A stretch of 64,000 nt of DNA. It comes from Candidatus Omnitrophota bacterium (lineage in GTDB: Bacteria; Omnitrophota; Gorgyraeia; JABMRG01). Shown piece by piece: positions 31,524 through 39,600 of this stretch. Below the pieces are notes generated by a model, which had not been told where the DNA came from, did not search any database, and saw only the letters and a program-made list of their open reading frames with translations. Location of the stretch: the NCBI GenBank assembly GCA_030593065.1, contig JAUVHV010000005.1:31171-95170 (forward strand), in the 5' to 3' direction. How positions within the stretch are numbered: the first letter of the stretch is position 1; each line of letters opens with the position of its first letter. Made by a program: the position numbers and the translations under genes.

Positions 31524-32306
31524 ATGAACAGAAGCAAATATTTTTTAGCGTTAGTCATCGCGGCGTTTATGGGTATTTTTATGATTGCCGGAGTAAACGC
31601 GCAGGAAGAAAAGTCCAATGAGAAGTATTTACTTGATAATGTAGATATCCAGCTTAGCGCGGATGTTGCTGTATATTCAAAGTACATATGGAGAGGCTTT
31701 ACCCTTGATAACGATCCTGTGCTGCAATCAGGCGCGTATATTGATGGTTATGGATTCAGTGCCAGCATTTGGGGCAGTTTTGATATTGATCCAAAAGATG
31801 ATCTTAATTCTGATGAGGTTGATTACAGTATAGGTTATTCTTATGACCTTAAAGAAAAGCTAAATATCCCTGCTTCTGTTTCAGGAGGATATATCTACTA
31901 TGATTTTCCATCAGTAGACTTAAATAGTCAGGAATTTTATGTAGGTTTAGCGATAGAGACACTTCTTTCGCCTACTATTACCTGGTATCATGATTTCGAG
32001 GATGAAGTAAATGGCGGAGGTAAGGGGGATTATGTGGTCGCGGAACTAAGCCACAGCATACCCATATCAGGCCTGCCTATTATATTGGATCTTAATGGGC
32101 ACGTAGGTTATAACCACGAGCTTTTTATCCTGGGAGACGGTGGAGATGTAGGATTAGGAACGGGCTTAGTATTTAATCTTTCTAAAAATTGCACATTTAA
32201 CCCTAATATTGCTTATTCGATACCATTCGGTGATTTAGAAAGATCTGATGACGGTAATCAGGATCGCAGGTTTTACGGCGGCGCGGCGTTGGCTTTAAGT
32301 TTTTAA
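31524..32306 (+). CDS. Outer-membrane beta-barrel protein (TorF/Gcw_chp-like)
   Basis: The start at 31524 has AAAGGAGGAG upstream; an in-frame ATG at 31485 lies in the terminator region and is rejected. The signal peptide is KYFLALVIAAFMGIFMIAGVNA. The mature chain has alternating aromatic beta strands, the YSKYIWRGF motif typical of the TIGR02001/TorF-like family and a C-terminal aromatic residue (ALALSF). Such proteins form outer-membrane barrels of uncertain transport role. Directly upstream of amt, it may be a pore for ammonium or small nitrogen compounds (inference from context). Confidence 0.75.
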   Translation: MNRSKYFLALVIAAFMGIFMIAGVNAQEEKSNEKYLLDNVDIQLSADVAVYSKYIWRGFTLDNDPVLQSGAYIDGYGFSASIWGSFDIDPKDDLNSDEVDYSIGYSYDLKEKLNIPASVSGGYIYYDFPSVDLNSQEFYVGLAIETLLSPTITWYHDFEDEVNGGGKGDYVVAELSHSIPISGLPIILDLNGHVGYNHELFILGDGGDVGLGTGLVFNLSKNCTFNPNIAYSIPFGDLERSDDGNQDRRFYGGAALALSF

Positions 32307-32335
32307 GATTAAGAGATTAAGAAAGGAGAAAGAAA

Positions 32336-33718
32336 ATGTTAAAGTATATCCCTATGAAGATATTGAGATTATCTTCGAAAGTACTAACCTTAATTGCCCT
32401 GGCAATTACAGCATTTCCACTGGTTGCTTTTGCCGGTGAGCTAACAGCGGCAGATAACGCAGTCGCCATTGATACCGTCTGGACTCTTCTGGCGGCATTC
32501 TTAGTATTTTTTATGCAGGCAGGATTCGCTATGGTTGAGACGGGTTTTACCAGAGCGAAAAACGCGGCCAACGTTATTATGAAGAACCTCATGGACTTTT
32601 CCGTAGGGTCAATCGCTTTCTGGCTAATCGGGTTCGGGATAATGTTTGGCGCGGATAAATTCGGGCTTATCGGTACGAATGGTTTCTTCTTAAGAAACAT
32701 AGACCCATCTACAGGAGAGGGTTTATGGCAGTTTGCCTATTGGATGTTTCAGGTAGTTTTTGCCGCTACAGCAGCAACTATCGTATCAGGAGCAATGGCG
32801 GAAAGAACGCGATTTCCCGCGTATCTATTCTACTCATTTTTTATCTGCGCGATTATCTACCCCATAGTAGGCCATTGGATATGGGGAGGCGGATGGCTTG
32901 CGAGCAAAGGTATGATAGATTTTGCTGGTTCCACAGTAGTTCATTCTGTTGGTGGTTGGGCTGCTTTGGCAGGGGCTATATTACTCGGGCCCAGGCTTGG
33001 TAAGTATAATAAAGACGGAAGTTCTAATGTTATTGCAGGGCATAATATTCCTTTGGCCGCGCTTGGCGTATTTATACTCTGGTTTGGATGGTTCGGGTTT
33101 AATGCCGGCAGTACTACCTCCGGAACAAATTTAAGCATAGCTGTTATTGCCGTTACAACCAACCTGGCAGCGGCGGCAGGAGCGATAATGGCCATGTTAA
33201 CGGCATGGGCCAGGTTTGGAAAGCCTGATACCAGCATGGCGCTCAATGGTGCCCTGGCCGGGCTTGTGGCTATTACTGCCCCATGCGCAAGCGTATCTCC
33301 TCTAAGCGCCATTATGATAGGAGCTATCGCCGGTGTTCTGGTTGTTTTTAGTGTTGAATTTATTGATAAGGTTCTTCATGTGGACGATCCTGTAGGTGCG
33401 ATATCAGTACATGGTGTTTGCGGTGCCTGGGGAACTCTCTCTGTAGGCCTCTTTGCCCAGGCCTCTTATGGCCAGGCCAGTGGTGTTGGCGCTATAAATG
33501 GCCTGCTCTTTGGCGGCGGGTTAAGCCAGTTTTACGTACAGCTGACTGGGGTAGCTTCTGTTTTTGCCTGGGTCTTTGCGTCAGCATCAGTTGTCTTCTA
33601 TATTGCTAAAAAGACCATAGGCTTAAGAGCCTCTGATAAAGAGCAATTGGTAGGATTAGATATAGGTGAACATGGGATGGAGTCGTACGCGGGTTTTCAG
33701 ATATTTACCACTGAATAG
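32336..33718 (+). CDS. amt: Ammonium transporter Amt
   Basis: The 460-residue inner-membrane channel has an N-terminal signal-like helix and then the Amt core of eleven helices. Family features are [40 protein letters not shown], the ammonium-site [13 protein letters not shown] with the first twin histidine, and [18 protein letters not shown] with the second. The ribosome site is AAAGGAG. It is followed 13 bp later by glnK, the usual amt-glnK pair in which GlnK plugs the channel under nitrogen excess. Confidence 0.96.
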   Translation: MLKYIPMKILRLSSKVLTLIALAITAFPLVAFAGELTAADNAVAIDTVWTLLAAFLVFFMQAGFAMVETGFTRAKNAANVIMKNLMDFSVGSIAFWLIGFGIMFGADKFGLIGTNGFFLRNIDPSTGEGLWQFAYWMFQVVFAATAATIVSGAMAERTRFPAYLFYSFFICAIIYPIVGHWIWGGGWLASKGMIDFAGSTVVHSVGGWAALAGAILLGPRLGKYNKDGSSNVIAGHNIPLAALGVFILWFGWFGFNAGSTTSGTNLSIAVIAVTTNLAAAAGAIMAMLTAWARFGKPDTSMALNGALAGLVAITAPCASVSPLSAIMIGAIAGVLVVFSVEFIDKVLHVDDPVGAISVHGVCGAWGTLSVGLFAQASYGQASGVGAINGLLFGGGLSQFYVQLTGVASVFAWVFASASVVFYIAKKTIGLRASDKEQLVGLDIGEHGMESYAGFQIFTTE

Positions 33719-33731
33719 GAGGATTAAAAAG

Positions 33732-34073
33732 ATGAAACTTATAATCGCTATGATACAACCGCACAAGCTTCCTGATGTCAAGAAAGCATTATATAACGCG
33801 GGGGTGTATAAGATGACAGTTACAAACGCGCTGGGTTGCGGACAGCAGAAAGGCTATACAGAGACCTATAGAGGTGTTATCCATAATATAAACCTGCTTA
33901 AGAAGATACGGTTGGAGATAGCAGTTAATAAGGATTTTGTAGAACCCACTGTAAGCGCTATTATAAAAGGCGCAAAGACAGGCAGCATAGGAGATGGCAA
34001 GGTCTTCATATTGGATCTTCCTGAATGTGTCCGCATAAGGACAGGAGAGCGCGGTAACGAAGCCATAGGCTAA
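33732..34073 (+). CDS. glnK: PII signal protein GlnK/GlnB
   Basis: The start at 33732 has AGGAGG upstream and gives 113 residues, the standard PII size. It begins [20 protein letters not shown] and has the T-loop segment [11 protein letters not shown] and the nucleotide-binding B-loop [16 protein letters not shown] with C-terminal RIRTGERG. Tyr46 is present, but position 51, the uridylylated Tyr of enterobacteria, is His, and position 49 is Val rather than the cyanobacterial phospho-Ser. It therefore probably senses ATP/ADP and 2-oxoglutarate without these covalent modifications. It is coupled to amt. Confidence 0.95.
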   Translation: MKLIIAMIQPHKLPDVKKALYNAGVYKMTVTNALGCGQQKGYTETYRGVIHNINLLKKIRLEIAVNKDFVEPTVSAIIKGAKTGSIGDGKVFILDLPECVRIRTGERGNEAIG

Positions 34074-34089
34074 AAATATTAAAAAAATA

Positions 34090-34117
34090 GGTTACCAAAA
34101 CACGGTAAATCGTACTT
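34090..34117 (+). promoter_or_regulatory. Candidate alternative-sigma promoter, copy 2
   Basis: GGTTACCA (34090-34097), 13 bases, then CGTACTT (34111-34117), identical in both blocks and spacing to the copy at 31395. It lies about 140 bp upstream of glnA2. Confidence 0.55.
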
Positions 34118-34139
34118 TTAATATAGAATAGGGAAAAGT

Positions 34140-34227
34140 TTGCGTGTATGTGCACAAAGAATGCGCACAATGCGTATAGAACGAAGGCGTTCTTGGCCCC
34201 TTCTCAGGCTAAGAATGCCTTTTATTT
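34140..34227 (+). terminator. Leader with hairpin and terminator before glnA2
   Basis: An upstream hairpin (roughly 34150-34168, TGTGCA pairing with TGCGCA around loop CAAAGAA) is followed by a 15-bp stem with a few G-U pairs (34184-34198 with 34207-34221, loop of 8) and TTTTATTT. The gene starts 28 bp later. This is most likely a conditional terminator controlling glnA2. Confidence 0.65.
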
Positions 34228-34255
34228 GAGGTAATATCTAAAAAAGGAGGCAGAG

Positions 34256-35587
34256 ATGTCAAAGAGAACAAAGCAGGACATAATAAAGCTTGTAAAGGAT
34301 AATGATGTAAAATTTGTCAGATTATGGTTTACTGATGTATTGGGCCAGGTGAAGAGTTTTGCTATTACAGATAAAGAGCTTGAAAACGCGCTTAATAACG
34401 GTATGGGCTTTGACGGCTCTTCTATCACAGGTTATCAGGATATAGAGGAATCGGATATGATTGCAATGCCGGATCTGGATACATTCGCGATCTTGCCCTG
34501 GCGTCCCGCGGAAAAAGCTGTCGCGAGGATGATATGTAATGTTATGAATCCCGATAAGACCCCTTATGAGGGGGATCCGCGCTATGTATTAAAGAGGGCC
34601 CTTGAACGCGCGAATAAGATGGGATTTGACCATTATTACATAGGCCCGGAACTTGAATTCTTCTATTTTAAGAGTGATACAGCGACAGATGTTCTGGATA
34701 AGGGTGGGTATTTTGACCTGACAACACTTGATGTTGCCAGCGATCTCAGGCGTGAAACTGTATTAGCCCTTGAAAAGATGGGCATACAGATTGAATACTC
34801 TCATCACGAGGTTGCGCCATCGCAGCATGAGGTGGATATGCGTTATGCTGATGCGCTCAAGATGGCAGATGACGTAATTACATACAGAGTAGTGGTCAAG
34901 GAGATAGCAAGTAAATTTGGAGTATATGCTACATTTATGCCCAAACCGATTTTTGGAGAGAATGGCTCAGGCATGCATACGCATCAGTCACTGTTTAAAG
35001 GCAGTAAAAATGTTTTTCATGACGCGAAGTCAGAGGACTACCTTTCAACAATTGCCAAGAGTTATATTGCGGGATTGTTGAAACACTCAAAAGAGATATG
35101 TTCAATATTCGCTCAGACCACAAACTCTTATAAAAGGTTAGTGCCTGGATATGAAGCGCCTGTCTATGTTGCCTGGAGCCGCAGGAATAGAAGCGCGTTA
35201 ATAAGGGTTCCTTTATACCATCCAGGGCAGGAGAAGGCGACAAGATGTGAGTTTAGGGCATGTGATCCAGCATGTAACCCATATCTTACTTTTGCAGCGA
35301 TGCTGCATGCGGGATTAGATGGTATAGAGAAAGGGTATAATGTCCCTAAGGCAATGGAACGGAATTTGTATCACCTCTCTGATGATGAGCGGAAAAAGAA
35401 GGGGATAGATACGCTCCCGGATAGCCTTGGCCAGGCAATAGAGATAACCGCGAATAGTAAACTTGTTAAAAAAGTTTTAGGTGACCATATCTTTTCACGC
35501 TTTATAGAACTTAAGAGAAAAGAATGGGATGCGTATAAAATACATGTGCCGCAGTATGAGATAGATAAGTACCTTTCAGTACTTTAG
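34256..35587 (+). CDS. glnA: Glutamine synthetase type I-alpha, copy 2
   Basis: A 443-residue paralogue of the gene at 11.7 kb, with the full GSI active-site set: GFDGSSITGY, GPELEFFYF, HHEVAPSQHEVD, NGSGMHTHQS, NSYKRLVPGYEAP and CEFRACDPACNPYLTF. At the Bacillus Arg62 position it has Asp62 (ITGYQDIEESD), so glutamine feedback inhibition may be lost. It has an AAAAGGAGG ribosome site and lies behind the candidate alternative promoter and attenuator. This is the copy tied to amt-glnK, suggesting use under ammonium limitation. Confidence 0.95.
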   Translation: MSKRTKQDIIKLVKDNDVKFVRLWFTDVLGQVKSFAITDKELENALNNGMGFDGSSITGYQDIEESDMIAMPDLDTFAILPWRPAEKAVARMICNVMNPDKTPYEGDPRYVLKRALERANKMGFDHYYIGPELEFFYFKSDTATDVLDKGGYFDLTTLDVASDLRRETVLALEKMGIQIEYSHHEVAPSQHEVDMRYADALKMADDVITYRVVVKEIASKFGVYATFMPKPIFGENGSGMHTHQSLFKGSKNVFHDAKSEDYLSTIAKSYIAGLLKHSKEICSIFAQTTNSYKRLVPGYEAPVYVAWSRRNRSALIRVPLYHPGQEKATRCEFRACDPACNPYLTFAAMLHAGLDGIEKGYNVPKAMERNLYHLSDDERKKKGIDTLPDSLGQAIEITANSKLVKKVLGDHIFSRFIELKRKEWDAYKIHVPQYEIDKYLSVL

Positions 35588-35624
35588 TTGCAAGCAGTTA
35601 AAAGTTATGAGAGGGAACACTCTG

Positions 35625-36347
35625 ATGAAGATATCAGATAAGATAGAAGAATGGCTAAGAGAGCAAATCATATCTTCTAACAAAAAAGGAATAGTTGTAG
35701 GCTTAAGCGGCGGGATAGACTCCGCTGTTGTAGCGGTATTAGCAAAAAAAGCTTTAAAAAGCAATGTACTAGGTTTAATTTTGCCATGTAAAAATGTTGT
35801 CCTTGATAAAAGATTAGCATTACGGCTAGCGGATAAGTTTAAAATTAAAACAAGAACAATAAATCTATGCGGCGCATACAATAAGTTAGAGAGCATCTAT
35901 CCGAAAGCCGGTAGAGTAGTAAAGGCAAATCTAAAAGCAAGATTGAGGATGACAACATTATATTATGCCGCGAATGTGTTGGATTATCTTGTAGCAGGTA
36001 CGGGAAATAAGAGCGAATTAACGATAGGATACTTTACAAAATATGGGGATGGGGGCTGTGATATATTGCCAATAGGCGGCCTTTTAAAGGTAGAGGTGAG
36101 GAGACTTGCAAGTGAGCTATCTATCCCTTCCGAAATAATTGACAGGGCGCCTACTGCTGGGCTTTGGGCAGGCCAGACTGATGAGGCGGAGATAGGCATA
36201 AGCTATGATTGTCTTGATGAGTGCCTGCAGGCTATAGATAAAAATAATGAAAGCAGGGTAAAAAAGAAGGTTTTAAGTAAGACAAAGTTGATGATAAAAA
36301 ACTCTGAGCATAAAAGATTGCAGCCGCCAGTTTTTACAGCGGTATAA
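35625..36347 (+). CDS. nadE: Ammonia-dependent NAD+ synthetase
   Basis: NadE amidates nicotinate adenine dinucleotide to NAD+. I place the start at ATG 35625 (MKISDKIEEWLREQI) with GAGGG upstream; an ATG at 35607 would add six residues. The PP-loop is VVGLSGGIDSAVVAVLA. The later segment GTGNKSELTIGYFTKYGDGGCDILPIGGL is typical of NadE. At 240 residues it lacks a glutaminase domain and must use free ammonia or glutamine synthetase-derived channels. Its place directly after glnA2 fits an ammonia-linked regulon. Confidence 0.93.
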   Translation: MKISDKIEEWLREQIISSNKKGIVVGLSGGIDSAVVAVLAKKALKSNVLGLILPCKNVVLDKRLALRLADKFKIKTRTINLCGAYNKLESIYPKAGRVVKANLKARLRMTTLYYAANVLDYLVAGTGNKSELTIGYFTKYGDGGCDILPIGGLLKVEVRRLASELSIPSEIIDRAPTAGLWAGQTDEAEIGISYDCLDECLQAIDKNNESRVKKKVLSKTKLMIKNSEHKRLQPPVFTAV

Positions 36348-36362
36348 TTTTTTATAAAAAAG

Positions 36363-36379
36363 TGCCTAAAAAATAGGCA
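36363..36379 (+). other. Short hairpin upstream of the Fis-like gene
   Basis: TGCCTA/TAGGCA (36363-36368, 36374-36379) with an A5 loop sits nine bases before the start at 36388. It has no T-run, so it may be an operator for the adjacent HTH protein or an RNA hairpin. Confidence 0.35.
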
Positions 36380-36387
36380 ATTTAGAT

Positions 36388-36612
36388 ATGGACGATATTT
36401 CAAAGATGTTAGATAAGCAATTTTTTACTTTAGCCACAGGAGAGATCTATGAGGATATTATGCAGGATATTGAAAAAATTCTTATAGAACGCGCTTTGGA
36501 ACGGACCTGTGGCAACAAATTGCGCGCAGCGCGCTTTCTGGGCCTAAATCGTAATACGCTTCATAGTAAGGTTAAAAAACTTCATATAGATGTAGGGAGA
36601 TTTAAAAGATGA
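36388..36612 (+). CDS. Stand-alone Fis-type HTH protein
   Basis: The 74-residue protein is almost entirely a Fis/NtrC C-terminal helix-turn-helix: IEKILIERALERTCGNKLRAARFLGLNRNTLHSKVKKL. It has no receiver or AAA+ domain. It overlaps gltB by four bases (ATGA), so the two are translationally coupled. The short hairpin in front may be its operator. A local regulator of glutamate synthase is a reasonable inference; a nucleoid-type Fis protein is the alternative. No clear ribosome site is visible. Confidence 0.75.
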   Translation: MDDISKMLDKQFFTLATGEIYEDIMQDIEKILIERALERTCGNKLRAARFLGLNRNTLHSKVKKLHIDVGRFKR

Positions 36613-39600
36613 AACAGAATAATTTGCCCCGCAGACAGGGATTATACGATCCACAGTTTGAGCATGATAGCTGTGGCGTAGGATTCGTCTGTAATATAAA
36701 GGGCAAGAAGACACATCTTATCATAGAGCAGGGCATCAATGTCTTGGAACGCTTAAGCCACAGAGGCGCTGTTGGAGCTGATTCGCAGACAGGTGATGGC
36801 GCGGGATTACTCATCCAGATACCGCATCTTTTTTTGGAATGTGCCTGTAAAAGATCGGGCATAACATTACCCGGTCCTGGTGATTACGGAACAGGCCTCA
36901 TATTCTTACCTGTCGATAGCGCAGAGAGGCGTATGTGTATGGATATCTTTGAAAAGATTATTACTGAAGAGGGCCAGCAGTTTTTAGGCTGGCGTGACGT
37001 ACCCGTTAATAGTGCGGTTATAGGTAAGAGCGCGCGATCAACAGCCCCTTTTATGGCCCAGGTCTTTATAGGAAAAGACAACGCTATAAAGGAGCGGATT
37101 GCTTTTGAGAGGAAGCTCTATATCATACGAAAGCAGATAGAGAGCGCTATTAGCTTATTAACGTTTAAGCAGAAAACCTCTTTCTATATTACCAGCCTTT
37201 CATCAAGGACACTCAATTATAAAGGGTTGTTGATGCCTTTGCAGTTGCGTGAGTTTTTCCCTGATCTCCAGGATAAGTCTCTTAAGAGTTCTCTCTGTTT
37301 AGTGCATTCCCGATACAGTACCAACACATTTCCTACATGGGATCTTTCACAGCCGTTTCGTTTTTTAGCCCATAATGGAGAGATCAATACAATAAGAGGT
37401 AATATAAACTGGATGCGCGCGAGAGAGCGCCTGCTCGCAAGTGAGTTATTCGGCACAGATATAGAAAAGATAAAACCTGTTATTACGGCAGGGGGTAGTG
37501 ATTCAGCGGCAATTGACAATGTATTTGAGCTGCTGGTGCTTTCAGGGCGATCATTAGAACATGCCATGATGATGCTGGTGCCGGCAGCATGGGAACATGA
37601 CGATTCTATGGATAAGAGGCTCCATGATTTTTATAAATTTCACGCTTGTTTTATGGAACCCTGGGATGGCCCTGCGGCCATAGCGTTTACAGATGGAACC
37701 AGTATAGGCGCGACACTTGACAGGAATGGATTGCGTCCCGCGCGTTATATTGTTACTAAAGATGATTTTGTTGTCATGGCATCAGAGGCCGGAGTTCTTG
37801 ATATCGATTCAGCAAATATCAGGATATCAGGCAGGCTGGAACCAGGCAGGATGTTATTTGTCAATACGGAAGAGGCTGTTATAGTTAATGATGATGAGAT
37901 AAAGAAGAAATTGTCAACGCTTAAACCGTATGGCGCATGGATACAAGAGAATATGGTGGATGTAAATAACCTTACCTCTACAAGCAGTACGGTTAAGAGC
38001 AAAAAAGAGATATTACCCGATCTTAAGGCTTTTGGGTATTCACGCGAAGACCTAAATCTTATCTTAAAGCCAATGGCAGAGGACGGTAAAGAGCCTGTCG
38101 GTTCAATGGGCAATGATACGCCGCACGCATGCTTATCAAACAGGCCCCAGCTGTTATACAGCTATTTTAAACAGTTCTTCGCGCAGGTAACCAACCCGCC
38201 TATAGATTCCATAAGAGAGAAGCTTGTTATGAGCTTGGAAAGCTTCATAGGGCCTGAAAAGAATATACTTACTGAGGAGCCGCTGCATAGTCATAAACTT
38301 AAGGTATCAAACCCTATTCTCACGGATACAGACCTTGATAAGATACGCAATATAAGCATAAACAATTTTAAGACAAAGACTATATACACGTATTTTGACG
38401 CGGCAAACGGCTTAGAGGGTTTTCAGCGCGCTTTAGAGAGAATATGCTTTGAATCAGAGTATGCTATTGAACAAGGATATTCTTTTATTATTCTCAGTGA
38501 TTATGGCGCGGATAGCACAAGCATTGCCCTGCCCGCGTTATTGGCAACCAGCGCTGTACATCATCATCTTGTGAAAAAGACCATACGTTCCCAGGTGGCT
38601 ATTATATTAGAGAGTGGAGAGCCCAGGGAAGTCCACCATTTCGCGTTACTATTTGGTTATGGCGTAGATTGTATCAACCCATATCTTGCTTATAAGGCGA
38701 TAGAGTATATGGTAGAGGAGAAGTTTATCTCAATCCCTTTCAAAAAGGGGAAAGAGAACTATAATAAGGCATTGACAGACGGGATATTAAAGATATTGTC
38801 GAAAATGGGAATTTCAACCTTAAGAAGTTACCGCGGAGCCCAGATATTTGAAGCGTTGGGATTATCAGAAGAGGTTATAGGGCAATATTTCACAGGTACG
38901 GTATCGAGAATTGGCGGTATTGGTTTAGATGGGATAGCTGAAGAGACGCTTGAGAGGCATCGGGACGCTTATCCGGAGAGGGGCATGGTAAAGCATTATC
39001 TCAACAGCGGAGGCATATACCAATGGAAAAAGGATGGTGAGTTTCACCTATGGAATCCACAGAGTATCATCGCCCTGCAGGATGCTGCCGCCAGGAACGA
39101 TTATCAGCGTTATAAAGAATTCGCGGATCTTATAAACATACAAACAGATAACCTGACTACATTAAGGAGCCTGTTCTGTTTTAAAGCAGCCAAAAGTATT
39201 CCTATTGATGAAGTTGAACAGGCGGAATCCATTCTAAAGCGTTTCGCTACAGGAGCCATGAGTTTTGGTTCTATTAGCGCTCTCGCGCATGAGACAATCG
39301 CGATCGCTATGAACAGAATAGGGGGCAAATCAAACACAGGAGAAGGCGGGGAAGATCCTAACAGGTTTATTAGATTGCCAAACAATGATTCGCGGAGAAG
39401 CGCTATTAAACAGGTTGCTTCAGGGCGTTTTGGCGTCACTATAAATTATCTTGTAAACGCGGATGAGATACAGATTAAGATTGCGCAAGGCGCGAAACCC
39501 GGTGAAGGGGGCCAGCTTCCAGGGCATAAAGTTAGTGAGATTATCGCGAGGACCAGGTATACCACGCCTGGGGTGACATTGATATCGCCGCCGCCGCATC

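Noticed and set aside
30737..34227. Definite ANTAR dual-hexaloop targets
   Set aside because: Loop sizes are 5, 6, 7 and 8 rather than two hexaloops, the terminator loop at 31470 lacks A1/G4, and no ANTAR protein is in the window. Kept only as a possibility within a finding.
31395..34260. Sigma-54 promoters before amt and glnA2
   Set aside because: By eye I found no GG-N10-GC pair of the -24/-12 type in these leaders; the shared GGTTACCA/CGTACTT blocks do not fit it.
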